From JBBDMU01 sp040905685 (GTDB lineage: Bacteria; Bacteroidota; Rhodothermia; Balneolales; Natronogracilivirgulaceae), in assembly GCA_040905685.1 (NCBI GenBank), contig JBBDRB010000105.1:124001-188000 (forward strand): DNA of 64,000 nucleotides, in the 5' to 3' direction. Both the position numbers and the translations under genes were made by a program. Every line of letters begins with the position of its first letter. The stretch's first letter is position 1. The notes beneath the pieces were generated by a model. That model was not told where the DNA came from. It ran no database searches and saw only the letters and a program-made list of their open reading frames with translations. Below are positions 15,321 to 25,011 of this stretch, piece by piece.

Positions 15321-16418
15321 ATGAGTCTTCAGTGCGGAATCGTCGGCCTTCCTAATGTCGGCAAATCCAGTCTCTTTAATGCTTTAAGCAATGCAGGGGC
15401 CGAAGCGGCCAATTTCCCTTTTTGCACAATTGATCCCAATATAGGCATAGTACCCGTGCCGGATAAGCGTATGGATATCTTATCTGAAATCGTTAATCCG
15501 CAGCGCGTCCAGGCTGCGACTATAGAATTTGTGGATATTGCCGGTCTGGTTAAAGGAGCCTCCGAAGGAAAAGGAAAGGGGAATGCCTTCCTTTCCAACA
15601 TCCGTGAGGTTGATATCATCGTACATGTTGTACGATGTTTTGAGGATGACGATGTCATTCATGTTGAGGGAGACGTTGATCCGGTCCGGGATATCGGAAT
15701 CATAGACAGTGAACTTCTTTTTAAAGATCTTGAGAGCATAGAGAAACGGGAAGACCGTATAAAGAAAGCATCCAAAGCCGATAAAACGGTAACCGGACAA
15801 ATTAAGGTTATTGCTGATTTGCGGGCCCATGTCGAGACGGGAAAACCGGTCCGGAACTTTCAGGGCTGGGGTGACCAGAAAGAGGCTTTCAGGGATTTGA
15901 TGCTGCTCACGGATAAACCTGTCCTGTATCTGTGCAACGTTAATGAGGAAGATCTGCCCGATGGAGACAATAATCCTCATGTGGAAAAGGTAAAGGCACA
16001 CGCAACAGCTGATAATGCTGAAACCGTCGTTGTATGTGCCAAGATCGAAGCTGAAATTGCCGAACTGGATGAGGAGGAAAAAAGGGAATTTCTGCAGGAC
16101 ATGAACCTGGAAAGCGCCGGGCTGGAGAGGCTCATTCAGGCCGCTTACAACAAGCTTGGGTTAATTACTTATTTTACGGCCGGCGAAAAGGAGGTCCGCG
16201 CATGGACCATTAAAAAGGGGACCCGGGCCCCGCAGGCGGCCGGAGTTATTCATACCGATTTTGAAAAGGGTTTCATAAGGGCGGAAACCATCAAGTACAG
16301 GGATTATGCCGAACTCCGGTCGGAAACGGCCGCCAGGGAAGCCGGGAAGATGCGTTCGGAAGGCCGTGAATACGTTGTGGAAGACGGCGATGTTATGCTG
16401 TTTAGATTTAATGTATAG
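15321..16418 (+). CDS. ychF: redox-regulated ATPase YchF/Obg family
   Basis: A 365-residue P-loop protein of the YchF (OLA1) family, which hydrolyses ATP rather than GTP and binds ribosomes. It shows the P-loop GLPNVGKSSLFNAL near residue 8, the switch segment DIAGLVKGASEGKGKGNAFL, and NVNEED in place of the canonical NKxD, as expected for ATP preference. The C-terminal TGS-like domain (about 280-365) includes YFTAGEKEVRAWTI and AAGVIHTDFEKGFIRAE. It appears monocistronic, convergent with a small membrane protein gene. Confidence 0.95.
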   Translation: MSLQCGIVGLPNVGKSSLFNALSNAGAEAANFPFCTIDPNIGIVPVPDKRMDILSEIVNPQRVQAATIEFVDIAGLVKGASEGKGKGNAFLSNIREVDIIVHVVRCFEDDDVIHVEGDVDPVRDIGIIDSELLFKDLESIEKREDRIKKASKADKTVTGQIKVIADLRAHVETGKPVRNFQGWGDQKEAFRDLMLLTDKPVLYLCNVNEEDLPDGDNNPHVEKVKAHATADNAETVVVCAKIEAEIAELDEEEKREFLQDMNLESAGLERLIQAAYNKLGLITYFTAGEKEVRAWTIKKGTRAPQAAGVIHTDFEKGFIRAETIKYRDYAELRSETAAREAGKMRSEGREYVVEDGDVMLFRFNV

Positions 16419-16430
16419 AACCGGCACGGG

Positions 16431-16664
16431 TTAAGCGGAAATAATGGCCAGAAAAACAAAGAAGTAAAAAGCCATTACAATAGTTAACCATAACAATATT
16501 GCCCTGGCCCAGTTTGATTTACTGTGTTTGGTGTTCTTGCCGAATGCCCAAATAAAATACATGACAATATTAATCAGGGGTATAAAACTGACAAGAATGG
16601 TGAGCATCCATTCGCCTACGGAAACAGGCTCATCCCGTGAGTCGGTATTTAATTGATTTTCCAT
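16431..16664 (-). CDS. small two-helix membrane protein, unknown function
   Basis: A 77-residue protein with a polar N-terminus (about 18 residues) and two hydrophobic segments, about 18-42 (WMLTILVSFIPLINIVMYFIWAF) and 52-75, joined by a basic loop with KNTKHSKSNWAR. This form recurs in uncharacterised Bacteroidota membrane proteins. It is convergent with ychF and 67 bases downstream of rlmD. No function can be proposed. Confidence 0.75.
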   Translation of the reverse strand: MENQLNTDSRDEPVSVGEWMLTILVSFIPLINIVMYFIWAFGKNTKHSKSNWARAILLWLTIVMAFYFFVFLAIISA

Positions 16665-16731
16665 TAGTTATAAACAGTAACCAATGTATATAATTAGGGA
16701 ACAAACTCCAACATCAACGGCGTGACCGGTT

Positions 16732-18147
16732 TTACCTGTCGGTTTTCAGTTCCAGCCTGACGACGGTTTCAATATGGTAGGTATGGGGAAACATATCCAC
16801 AGGCTGTACTTCCTGCACTTCATATTTCCCCCTCAGCATATCCAGATCGCGGGAGAGGGTCGCGCTGTTGCAGCTTACATAGACAATTCTGGGAATTTCC
16901 AGGTCCAGAAGTTTTTCTATTACCTTAGGATGCATGCCCGGACGCGGAGGATCGGTGAACAGCACATCCGGCATGCCATGTTTTTCAATCAGTGCATCCC
17001 CGAATGCATCTTTGATGTCACCGGATTCGAACACACAATTAACGGCTTCGTTTTTCAATGCATTTTCCCGGGCTTTAATAATGCTTTTTTCATTAAGCTC
17101 TATCCCGACTACTTTTAATGCGCCCTGGCTGACGAACAGGGACAGGGAACCAAGCCCACAGTACAGGTCATAGATTACATCGTTCTCACGGATGCGGGCA
17201 AAATCCCGGGCTACCGTATACAGCCGTTCGGCCTGCTTTGTATTGGTCTGGAAAAAGGTATTGGCATCAATTTCGTAGGAATAATCCCCAATCTGATCGG
17301 TAATGTAACCCGGACCGTAGTAGACTTTCTCGATACGCCCCTCGGAGGTTGGCGATGCCGTATCGTTGATGTTGTTGACGATCGTTGTGATTTCAGGAAA
17401 ATTGTCCAGCAGGGCGCCGGCCAGATTTTTCATGATCTTTTTATCATCCCGGAAGGTTACCAGATTCACCATCAGATCTCCGGTGACCGGTGAGTTCCTG
17501 ATCATCACATTTCTGAAGAAACCCTGCTTATGATGGATGTCGAATGGTTTAATATGGTTGTCGATGGCAAAACCACGGATGTAATCCATGATCTCAAAGG
17601 AAACGGGATCCTGCAGATGGCATTCCTGCAAATTCAGGATACGGTCATACCGGCCGGGGACGTGGAGCCCCACGGCAAAATATTTATTTTCAATTTCACC
17701 CTCATCCTTGATTTCATCCTCGCTTAACCATCGCCGTGAGCCAAACGTATATTCCATTTTATTCCGGTAAGCGAATTGATCAGCCGAGCCAAGGGCTGGT
17801 TTGGGTTCTATACCGGTAAAACCCCCGATCCTGTGTAAATGGTCCCTGACATGGTTGGTCTTGAACCCGAGCTGGCTTTCATAACTGACGTGCTGCCACG
17901 AACAGCCGCCACAGGTCAGGGCGTGCCGGCATACCGGCTCCACCCGTGATGGACCGGCTTCCAGTACTTCCAGTAAAACGGCCTCGCAGAATTTCTTTTT
18001 CTTTTTTATGATGCGGGCCCTGATCAGGTCTCCAGGGGCTGTGTTCTTAACGAATATGGCAATGTTATCAATTTTTCCGATGCCTTTTCCTTCATATGCT
18101 GCCGATTCGATACGGAGATTGATTTCGTCTCCCTTTTTGAAACTCAT
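16732..18147 (-). CDS. rlmD: 23S rRNA (uracil-5-)-methyltransferase, RlmD/RumA family
   Basis: A 471-residue class I SAM-dependent RNA methyltransferase. It has an N-terminal TRAM domain (residues 1-60), an iron-sulfur cysteine cluster including CRHALTCGGC near 87-96, the SAM-binding DLYCGLGSLSLFV, the DPPRPGMHPKVIEKL motif and the catalytic cysteine in VYVSCNSATLSRDL. The family methylates C5 of uracil in 23S rRNA (U1939 or U747) or tRNA; which site cannot be decided here. The cNMP-binding protein gene lies just upstream on the same strand. Confidence 0.92.
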   Translation of the reverse strand: MSFKKGDEINLRIESAAYEGKGIGKIDNIAIFVKNTAPGDLIRARIIKKKKKFCEAVLLEVLEAGPSRVEPVCRHALTCGGCSWQHVSYESQLGFKTNHVRDHLHRIGGFTGIEPKPALGSADQFAYRNKMEYTFGSRRWLSEDEIKDEGEIENKYFAVGLHVPGRYDRILNLQECHLQDPVSFEIMDYIRGFAIDNHIKPFDIHHKQGFFRNVMIRNSPVTGDLMVNLVTFRDDKKIMKNLAGALLDNFPEITTIVNNINDTASPTSEGRIEKVYYGPGYITDQIGDYSYEIDANTFFQTNTKQAERLYTVARDFARIRENDVIYDLYCGLGSLSLFVSQGALKVVGIELNEKSIIKARENALKNEAVNCVFESGDIKDAFGDALIEKHGMPDVLFTDPPRPGMHPKVIEKLLDLEIPRIVYVSCNSATLSRDLDMLRGKYEVQEVQPVDMFPHTYHIETVVRLELKTDR

Positions 18148-18179
18148 GTACTTTCAGGTGTTGTAGGTGATATTGGGAT

Positions 18180-18713
18180 TCATGGACTTTCGTGCAGGTA
18201 ATGATCGAACTGAATGGAATAGGCCTCTCCCATACCGGTGACTTTAACGAGTTTTTCCAGGGAAAGTTCGAGCTCTTTGGTGATGGATATATTTAGCATT
18301 TCCAGAAATTTAATGGCTATCCTGGGATGCCGGTCACGAAGCGTATCGAAATCAGGTTTAAAAAAACCGAACAGGGAGCAGTCGGAAAGGCATCTGGCCG
18401 ATGACTTTCGGCGAATATCGTACCCCACGCTAAATGCTCCAAAACTTTCGGGGGCATCCACTATGCAGGAGGGTTTCCTGCCATGTTCATCTTCGAATTC
18501 AATAAGCAGCTCGATCTGACCTTTCTCAAGGATGTACATGCCCGTGCCCGGATCTCCCTGATGATAAATATACTCGCCCTGCCGGTACCCCCGGCGGTGG
18601 CAAAGCTGTAAGAACTCATAACGTTCCAACGGGGACAGCTTTTTAAGAAAGCGGGAATGCAGGATAATATTGGACTGATTCTTCAGCGAGGTAAATTTTT
18701 TGGATGTTAGCAT
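18180..18713 (-). CDS. cyclic nucleotide-binding domain protein
   Basis: A 177-residue protein dominated by a cNMP-binding beta-roll (about residues 25-140: FLKKLSPLERYEFLQLCHRRGYRQGEYI... GTGMYILEKGQIELL). No C-terminal helix-turn-helix is present, so it is not a typical CRP/FNR regulator. The expected phosphate-binding stretch is degenerate (ESFGAFSVGYDIRRKSSARC), so ligand binding is doubtful. It lies 32 bases before rlmD on the same strand. Confidence 0.8.
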   Translation of the reverse strand: MLTSKKFTSLKNQSNIILHSRFLKKLSPLERYEFLQLCHRRGYRQGEYIYHQGDPGTGMYILEKGQIELLIEFEDEHGRKPSCIVDAPESFGAFSVGYDIRRKSSARCLSDCSLFGFFKPDFDTLRDRHPRIAIKFLEMLNISITKELELSLEKLVKVTGMGEAYSIQFDHYLHESP

Positions 18714-18796
18714 GGAAAAATAACCTGGTCATCGGGTAGATTGTAATTTACCTTTAAGTATAATGAATACTAACGACAGAATACCTGTCAATTTTA

Positions 18797-21160
18797 TTAA
18801 AAGGAATGGCCTATACCGAAATGAAGATATTGGTCTCCTACGTTAAACCACCCTTCCTGCAAATCGTGCACCCGGTAGGCGGCATCGATCCGGAGGATGA
18901 GGTAATCCCAGTCAAGTCGCAAACCGAAGCCCGATCCGACGGCGACCTCCTTATAAAAATCATCCCATTTGAACCGGCCTTCTTCGAACCGGCTGCGGGG
19001 TCCGTACCAGATATTGCCAAAATCAGTAAACAAAGCCATGCTCCAGTTGGTCGACAGGAAGTTTTTAAGGAAGGTATGCCTGTACTCCATAAAACCTGCA
19101 AGTTTGATCTCCCCGCCGTTGATCGAGACCTCACCTTGTTCAACGGCTCCCGGTCCGAGACGTAAAGGCGGCCATCCGCGGATGTCATTGCTTCCTCCCG
19201 CAAAAAAACGGCGGTTCAGGGGAATCTGGGAATTTATCCCGTAAGATTGGGCAAACCCGGCATAGGCACGGTAAGCAAAAACCCCGTTCCCCAATACGGG
19301 ATTGTAACGCCTGAAATCAAAAGAGGCTTTTATGAACTGGCTATAGGTCAGATCCCGGGCCGTCAGGCTCAGCGACGGTATGGTGCCCTCAAGCGTTCCT
19401 GGAGTGACCACCAGACGGTCGATGAAATACGGAATGTTGCCGCCGATTTCTATGGAAGCCTCACTGTAATATCCATAATTCCGTTGAATTAGATCGGTAT
19501 CGGAAGTTCTGAACGTATAACGGACAATGGAGCTGAATTGGGGATTAAAATCCTCCAGAATAAGGTTCACTTGCAGGGAATCAATGCCTGAGTCTCCAGC
19601 ATTGACGATGCTGTCTCTGTTGCGGAACCGCTCATACAGACGGTCCCTGAATTCGTCGGAAGCGGAGGCATCCAGCCAGTCCAGTTCGATCAGATCGAGA
19701 AAGCTTGTTGATTTACGGTTATGGATGACTTCAAATTGCTGATTGAAGCGTATATTGGCATCAATATTAAAATACTGCTGGCTGACCTGGGCCACACTGA
19801 AATTATACCGAGTCCGCGTATTAACAAAATAGGGACTGTTATCCAGAAGGGCGAAGGGGAAGGCGAGTCGCGGAACCGTATATTCGGCATTGGCTTCAAG
19901 GCTTCTAAGAAATTCCGTGGATCCCTGCAGGGACCGGTTGCTGCCTATGTATTCGAAGCTTCCCTTAAAGCCGAGCGCAAAGGTCTCGGCACTGCCGAAT
20001 AAATTGGAGTTGATATAGCGGATCCCGGCCCCGGCTCCGAAACCAACCCTCTGCATGCCAAAAACATCGGTCCTGAACCGGTGTTTGGGCAAAGTTTGCA
20101 TGTCAAGGTAGACCGGAAGGTGTTCCTGTCCAAAATCCGGCAGCCCCCCCTCGCTCAGGCCGAACTGGCGGACGGTGAGCATTCCCAGGTTCTGATACTG
20201 GTTAACTGTGCGCATATACAGATCGTGCTCATACAGGTCGCCCGGCCTGAACAGGACATGGTTGGTAAGCAGGTCGAAATGAGTAAAACTTTCGGGGGAT
20301 TTCCTCAGATTGATCGTAAACGGCTCTATCGCGAACGGCTCCCCTTTCAGGGTATCGGTTTCGAATTCAATATCTCCATCCTGGGGACCGGAAAGGCTGA
20401 TGTTCAGATCGCCGAATTTGTATAGACTGCCGGGATAGATCTTATACATCAGGTAGAGGTCCAGATGGTTCAGCGAATCCTGGCGTACGTATGATTCAAT
20501 GGAATCTCTCTGAACGGCGGCGTAGCCCTGGTTGCGCAGAAAGGAGACGATGCGATCGCGCTCCGTTATTACCTGTTCATAGGTAAAGTCCTGGCCGGAT
20601 TCATAGGTAGTATCATTGACAGGGGTTTGGGTCAGCGGACTCCGCCCCATGAAATTTTCAGCCAGGTGTTTGTCCGCGAATTCCGGAAGCCCGTCATAGA
20701 CTACCTGCGTGAGCCTGGAGCGCCGCCCTTCATGGATGAAAAAGGAAACCTCAACGCGGTTCGGTTCATATTCAATAATGGACGTATCTATGCTGGCCTC
20801 AAAATAGCCATGGTTTTCATAGTACGATTCCAAACGCTGTATATCCCGCGCCACAACGTCACGGTCAAGCAGGGAGGGGGCTTCACCGAACCGGCCACCG
20901 CTCAGGCGATAGAGCCCATACCAAAGGCTGGCGCCGGGAATGCCGAGCACCTGCCTGTTGGTTCTTGTCCGGATTATGGTTCTAAGGCTACCATTGCTGA
21001 AACTGTCGTTATTTACAAAACGGACCCGACGGACCACTTTGTCTTCATCGGTGGCAATAAGCGATTTATAGTTTGCATCACTGCTCTTCCCGGCCGCATA
21101 AAGATCGTCAGGCCCTGCAGGCACCAGGAAAATAAAAAACACAAACCATAAGGAATACAT
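18797..21160 (-). CDS. Omp85/BamA-TamA family outer membrane protein
   Basis: An approximately 787-residue outer membrane protein with POTRA-like repeats (about residues 45-330, including NHGYFEASIDTSIIEY and NQGYAAVQRDSIES) and a C-terminal beta-barrel (about 360-787) with the Omp85 motif NRRFFAGGSNDIRGWPPLRLGP and closing strand ending in Phe. Members insert barrel proteins or move substrates across the outer membrane. A signal-like segment (MYSLWFVFFIFLVP) follows the chosen ATG at 21160; TTG at 21169 or at 21247, the latter overlapping the upstream stop codon, are alternatives. It is probably co-transcribed with the DUF2795 gene. BamA itself is less likely than a TamA-like paralog, given the absence of lpxD/skp neighbours. 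Confidence 0.87.
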   Translation of the reverse strand: MYSLWFVFFIFLVPAGPDDLYAAGKSSDANYKSLIATDEDKVVRRVRFVNNDSFSNGSLRTIIRTRTNRQVLGIPGASLWYGLYRLSGGRFGEAPSLLDRDVVARDIQRLESYYENHGYFEASIDTSIIEYEPNRVEVSFFIHEGRRSRLTQVVYDGLPEFADKHLAENFMGRSPLTQTPVNDTTYESGQDFTYEQVITERDRIVSFLRNQGYAAVQRDSIESYVRQDSLNHLDLYLMYKIYPGSLYKFGDLNISLSGPQDGDIEFETDTLKGEPFAIEPFTINLRKSPESFTHFDLLTNHVLFRPGDLYEHDLYMRTVNQYQNLGMLTVRQFGLSEGGLPDFGQEHLPVYLDMQTLPKHRFRTDVFGMQRVGFGAGAGIRYINSNLFGSAETFALGFKGSFEYIGSNRSLQGSTEFLRSLEANAEYTVPRLAFPFALLDNSPYFVNTRTRYNFSVAQVSQQYFNIDANIRFNQQFEVIHNRKSTSFLDLIELDWLDASASDEFRDRLYERFRNRDSIVNAGDSGIDSLQVNLILEDFNPQFSSIVRYTFRTSDTDLIQRNYGYYSEASIEIGGNIPYFIDRLVVTPGTLEGTIPSLSLTARDLTYSQFIKASFDFRRYNPVLGNGVFAYRAYAGFAQSYGINSQIPLNRRFFAGGSNDIRGWPPLRLGPGAVEQGEVSINGGEIKLAGFMEYRHTFLKNFLSTNWSMALFTDFGNIWYGPRSRFEEGRFKWDDFYKEVAVGSGFGLRLDWDYLILRIDAAYRVHDLQEGWFNVGDQYLHFGIGHSF

Positions 21161-21243
21161 CTTAAGCAAAAAGGGTGCGGTTATAACTACAGGTGTTCCA
21201 AACAACCTGCCGGCTACGGCAAGCGTGATAACTAATTTATTTG

Positions 21244-21489
21244 TCAAACATCATCATAATCAAAGCCTTCATCTCCGTCACCGTGGAAAAAGTCTTCTTT
21301 CATAATATAATCGGGCCATATTTCTTCTATACTCTCATAGGGTGTATCATCTTCTTCATCCAATTCATAAAGGTTATCGATTACCTGCTGGGGGCACCCA
21401 TTGCGTTCTCCCCATTCAATAAGTTCAGACCTGGTAGCAGGCCAGGGCGCTTCTTCAAGTGTAGCGGCTAATTCAACTGTCCAAATCAT
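21244..21489 (-). CDS. DUF2795 family protein
   Basis: An 81-residue acidic protein with the DUF2795 pattern: APWPATRSELIEWGERNGCPQQVIDNLYELDEED, then YESIEEIWPDY. The family is common and short in Bacteroidota and its function is unknown. The C-terminus is very acidic (GDGDEGFDYDDV). It directly precedes the Omp85 gene and is divergent from tatA. Confidence 0.85.
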   Translation of the reverse strand: MIWTVELAATLEEAPWPATRSELIEWGERNGCPQQVIDNLYELDEEDDTPYESIEEIWPDYIMKEDFFHGDGDEGFDYDDV

Positions 21490-21567
21490 ACGATTTTTAT
21501 TTTAAAATGATTATTTTTGATTAAATCCACTGCGAGCTAATAAAATAAACCTGATGTTAAATTCAAG

Positions 21568-21597
21568 TTTTAACGGCGGGAATATAAAATAATTTTG
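21568..21597 (+). promoter_or_regulatory. probable tatA promoter, Bacteroidota type
   Basis: TAATTTTG (21590-21597) matches TAnnTTTG perfectly, with TTTT (21568-21571) 18 bases upstream as a possible -33 element. It lies about 90 bases before the tatA start. Confidence 0.5.
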
Positions 21598-21685
21598 CTT
21601 ATCATTACCCATCTCAATAATCTTTATTATTTTGCGTTTGTTGCGCATGGTTAACAATTAAATTTTTTAAAAAAGGAAATATGAT

Positions 21686-21949
21686 ATGGGAGCTTTAGGC
21701 GGACTCGAATGGCTGGTCATTGTATTGGTTGTTCTTCTACTTTTCGGTGCCAAGAAAATACCGGAACTTGCACGCGGCATGGGACAGGGGATCAATGAAT
21801 TTCGTAAAGCCTCTTCGGAGATACGAAAGGAAATTGATAAAGGTAACCGCGAAGATGCGGAAGCGGCAAAAAAAGAAGAACCGGAAGAAGAACCTAAAAG
21901 CAAGGGCAAGAGCAAGAGCAAAAGCACGACAGACGCTGACAGCGATTGA
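21686..21949 (+). CDS. tatA: Sec-independent protein translocase TatA
   Basis: An 87-residue TatA/E-type protein, the pore-forming part of the twin-arginine export system for folded proteins. A single membrane helix (about 8-22, LEWLVIVLVVLLLFGAKKIPEL) is followed by an amphipathic helix (GMGQGINEFRKASSEIRKEI) and an acidic/basic Lys-Ser-rich tail. The ribosome binding site AAGGAA lies upstream of ATG. tatC is not in the window. The next gene, gatA, starts 58 bases on. Confidence 0.93.
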   Translation: MGALGGLEWLVIVLVVLLLFGAKKIPELARGMGQGINEFRKASSEIRKEIDKGNREDAEAAKKEEPEEEPKSKGKSKSKSTTDADSD

Positions 21950-22007
21950 GGCGGCTCTGTTTTTGGTTTTTTATAGATAGCAGGACTAAATCAATTTTTA
22001 TTAGAAT

Positions 22008-23543
22008 TTGACTTACAAAGATATAAAAAGCGCTCAGGCCGCATTGCAAAGCGGATCGCTTACGTTGCCGGAGCTTCTTGATGAACATGCCCATGCAATA
22101 GAACTGGATAACCCTGAGATCAATGCTTTTACGCGGACAGGGCTGGAAGAAGCCAGAAGCCGGGCTAAGGTGGTGCAGGAAAAGATCCGCAATAAGACAG
22201 CAGGCAGACTTGCCGGTACGTTGATCGGCATTAAAGAGCTTATCTGCCAGAAGGGAATACAGGCTAGTTGTGCCTCCCATATGCTCGAGAACTTTGAGAG
22301 TGTGTATAATGCCAGCGTAATTGATAAACTGGAAGCCGAAGATGCCGTTATCGTAGGCCGGCTGAATATGGATGAATTTGCTATGGGATCATCCTCTGAA
22401 AATACAATTTATGGTCCGGTTAAAAATCCTCATGATACTTCGAAAGTAAGCGGTGGCTCATCCGGCGGAAGTGCCGCGGCTGTTGCCGCCGGATTTGTGA
22501 ATGCATCGCTGGGTTCCGATACCGGTGGATCCATTCGCCAGCCGGCCTCCTTTTGCGGTACCGTTGGCATTAAGCCAACCTATGGTCGTGTTTCCCGTCA
22601 TGGCCTCATTGCCTTTGCCTCTTCATTTGACTGTATAGGTCCGTTAACCCATACCGTGTATGACGCTGCGCTGCTCTTGAATACTTTGGCCGGCGAGGAT
22701 CCCTGTGACGCCACCAGCTCCGATCAGCCTGTCCCGGATTACACCCGTGTTGTTTTGGATCCTGCTCCCCGTATCCGTATCGGCGTACCCGAAGAATATT
22801 TTGGGGAAGGGCTGGACGATGAAATTAAAACAAGTGTGATGACTGTGCTGGGTTCACTGGAAAAGGAGGGCGCGGAACTGGTGCCGCTAAAACTGCCTCA
22901 TACCGAATATGCCATCGCGGCATATTATATTCTCGCCACGGCTGAAGCATCCAGTAATTTAGCCAGGTATGACGGAATTCGTTACGGTCATCGGGCTGAT
23001 CAGAAAAAGGTGAGAGAACAGCTGCAACTTGAGGAAAAGGAACTTTCCCGGTTGGCAGGATCCGGCAGCAGCGGTGACCTGACCGATCTGCAGGATCAGC
23101 TGGAAGCCCTGGATTCACCGCTTATCCGACTTTATAAGCAAAGCCGTACAGAAGGCTTTGGTGCAGAGGTCAAGAGACGGATCATGCTGGGCACGTATGT
23201 CCTGAGCGCAGGCTATTATGAGGCCTATTATGGTAAGGCTCAACGCGTTCGCAGGCTGATCAAACAGGATTTTGACGAAGCTTTCAAATCATGCGACGTA
23301 ATCGTTTCTCCAACCGCACCGACTACGGCATTCGCACTGGGTTCCAAAACGGATGATCCCCTTCAAATGTATCTCAATGACATTTATACGATTTCAGCTA
23401 ATCTTGCCGGAATTTGCGGGGCCAGCATTCCCTCGGGAACGCACAGCAACGGTTTGCCGATAGGGCTGCAGTTTATGGCCAACTCGTTCGAAGAGAGCAG
23501 GCTGTTTAATGCCTGCCGGCTGGTCGAACGTCAATTTGAATAA
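22008..23543 (+). CDS. gatA: aspartyl/glutamyl-tRNA(Asn/Gln) amidotransferase subunit A
   Basis: A 511-residue amidase-family subunit that frees ammonia from Gln to convert Glu-tRNA-Gln (or Asp-tRNA-Asn). It has the catalytic Lys near ELICQKG-adjacent GTLIGIKEL, the Ser-cis-Ser-Lys motif SGGSSGGSAAAVAAGFVNASLGSDTGGSIRQPASFCG and the C-terminal ICGASIPSGTHSNGLPIGLQFM. The start is TTG at 22008, giving MTYKDIKSAQAAL, the usual family N-terminus. It overlaps nothing; prmA starts ten bases after its stop. gatB and gatC are elsewhere. Confidence 0.95.
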   Translation: MTYKDIKSAQAALQSGSLTLPELLDEHAHAIELDNPEINAFTRTGLEEARSRAKVVQEKIRNKTAGRLAGTLIGIKELICQKGIQASCASHMLENFESVYNASVIDKLEAEDAVIVGRLNMDEFAMGSSSENTIYGPVKNPHDTSKVSGGSSGGSAAAVAAGFVNASLGSDTGGSIRQPASFCGTVGIKPTYGRVSRHGLIAFASSFDCIGPLTHTVYDAALLLNTLAGEDPCDATSSDQPVPDYTRVVLDPAPRIRIGVPEEYFGEGLDDEIKTSVMTVLGSLEKEGAELVPLKLPHTEYAIAAYYILATAEASSNLARYDGIRYGHRADQKKVREQLQLEEKELSRLAGSGSSGDLTDLQDQLEALDSPLIRLYKQSRTEGFGAEVKRRIMLGTYVLSAGYYEAYYGKAQRVRRLIKQDFDEAFKSCDVIVSPTAPTTAFALGSKTDDPLQMYLNDIYTISANLAGICGASIPSGTHSNGLPIGLQFMANSFEESRLFNACRLVERQFE

Positions 23544-23553
23544 TGGAGCCTCG

Positions 23554-24390
23554 TTGACACAGTACATCCGGCTGACTATCCAAATACCCGGAGCATTGCA
23601 GGAATTTTTGATCAATGATCTGGATAACATGGAGTTTACCGGGTTTGAACAGTTCTATGATCGCCTCCTCTGCTATGTCCCCCGGAACCGGTTCAGCGAT
23701 GTGGATCGTGAATACATCGAAGGGTGGCTTTCCGGGCAGCGTGAAGACTGTTATATTATTGAAGAATCCATTATTAGAGAATCCAACTGGAATGAAGCCT
23801 GGGAACAGAGCATAACGGCTCAAACCATCGGTGATTTTTTTATCAAACCCACCTGGTCGGATGAAGAAGTGCCCGAAGGCAAGATACTGCTGGAGATCGA
23901 TCCGAAGATGGCCTTTGGCACCGGCTACCATGAGACAACACGTCTGGTCCTCCGGTTGTTGCCCCAATGCATTAAAAAAGGATACCGTGTTTTGGATGTG
24001 GGGACCGGGACGGGCATTCTGGCTATAGCCGCTTTAAAGCTGGGGGCCGGTCAGGCCCTGGGTGTTGATATCGATGAGTGGAGTTATCAGAATGCTGTGG
24101 AGAATAGCTTTCTCAACAAGGTAAAACATCAGCTCGAGATAAAAGAAGGCTCGTTGGAACTGCTGTCCGAAGATGACCGGTTTGACGCTGTTCTGGCCAA
24201 TATCGACAGAAATTCATTACTCGGACTGGCCCCCCTGCTAATACATCATACCCGCGAAATGCTCGTATTATCGGGACTGATGACGGACGACGAACAGCAT
24301 ATCCTCGCCAACCCTCACTACGCTGCATTGAGGCTGGTGGAGCGGACACAGGAAAATGAATGGATTGCCCTGTGTTTTAAAAAAGAGTAA
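23554..24390 (+). CDS. prmA: ribosomal protein L11 methyltransferase PrmA
   Basis: A 278-residue SAM-dependent methyltransferase that trimethylates ribosomal protein L11. The N-terminal L11-recognition domain precedes a catalytic domain with MAFGTGYHETTRL, VLDVGTGTGILAIAALKLGA, GVDIDEWSYQNAVEN and VLANIDRNSLLGLAP. The TTG start at 23554 is preferred because GGAG lies five bases upstream and the resulting N-terminus (TQYIRLTIQIPG) fits the family; an upstream in-frame ATG at 23509 would overlap gatA. It is convergent with the RRM protein gene. Confidence 0.93.
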   Translation: MTQYIRLTIQIPGALQEFLINDLDNMEFTGFEQFYDRLLCYVPRNRFSDVDREYIEGWLSGQREDCYIIEESIIRESNWNEAWEQSITAQTIGDFFIKPTWSDEEVPEGKILLEIDPKMAFGTGYHETTRLVLRLLPQCIKKGYRVLDVGTGTGILAIAALKLGAGQALGVDIDEWSYQNAVENSFLNKVKHQLEIKEGSLELLSEDDRFDAVLANIDRNSLLGLAPLLIHHTREMLVLSGLMTDDEQHILANPHYAALRLVERTQENEWIALCFKKE

Positions 24391-24429
24391 ACGGGTCCGG
24401 CCATACTCTTGCATATGCCGGATATCCCC

Positions 24430-24723
24430 TTACCGATAATATTTTTTATTATTCAAGCCGTTGCGGTTACCGGCACTTTCTTTTTTGGGTCTGGCTTCAT
24501 TGACCACTAAAGCACGACCCCCAAAATCAAGCTCGTTAAGCGCTTCAATAGCCTGGTTTGCCTCTGAATCATTATTCATTTCAACAAAACCAAATCCCCT
24601 TGACCGATTGGTGGCCCTGTCTATAATTATTTTAACAGACTTAACATCCCCATATTCCGAAAAAAGACCTGAAACGGTTTCGTCATCGGTGTTATAAGGC
24701 AAATTTCCTACATAAATATTCAT
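24430..24723 (-). CDS. RRM-domain RNA-binding protein
   Basis: A 97-residue single RNA recognition motif protein. RNP2 IYVGNL (residues 3-8) and RNP1 RGFGFVEM (42-49) hold the aromatic residues that stack on RNA bases. A short polar tail with KKESAGNRNGLNNKK follows. Such small RRM proteins are common in cyanobacteria and Bacteroidota, often cold-related; targets are not known here. It is divergent from the sigma factor gene. Confidence 0.92.
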   Translation of the reverse strand: MNIYVGNLPYNTDDETVSGLFSEYGDVKSVKIIIDRATNRSRGFGFVEMNNDSEANQAIEALNELDFGGRALVVNEARPKKESAGNRNGLNNKKYYR

Positions 24724-25011
24724 CGTAATCCTTTGATCTCCCGGTGCAACTCAATAGTCACCTTCCTTTAGCTGTCAGCAAGTACCGGCGGTCATGCTGC
24801 GTGCACCTTTAGCAACACATCCTAAAAATACACCATTTATCATTATCGAAACATTAAACCTTTATCACGATAACTGTTTATTTCGATGGAATTTGCCTCA
24901 ACCGGGGTGGCGTGGCGAAGAATTTTTCTAACCAATAAAATATTTATATTCCGTGCTTCTCAAATAAAAATGATTTGGAATGTTAACCCGGCTTCAGGCG
25001 AAATAAAGTGT
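24724..25011. other. intergenic region between RRM protein and sigma factor genes
   Basis: About 288 bases without a supported gene between divergent genes; it should hold both promoters. A separated inverted repeat ATCGAAA ... TTTCGAT is visible near 24844-24891. No known riboswitch was recognised. Confidence 0.5.

Noticed and set aside
18797..19203. Minus- and plus-strand frames inside the Omp85 gene
   Set aside because: They overlap the conserved barrel-coding region entirely and show no family features.
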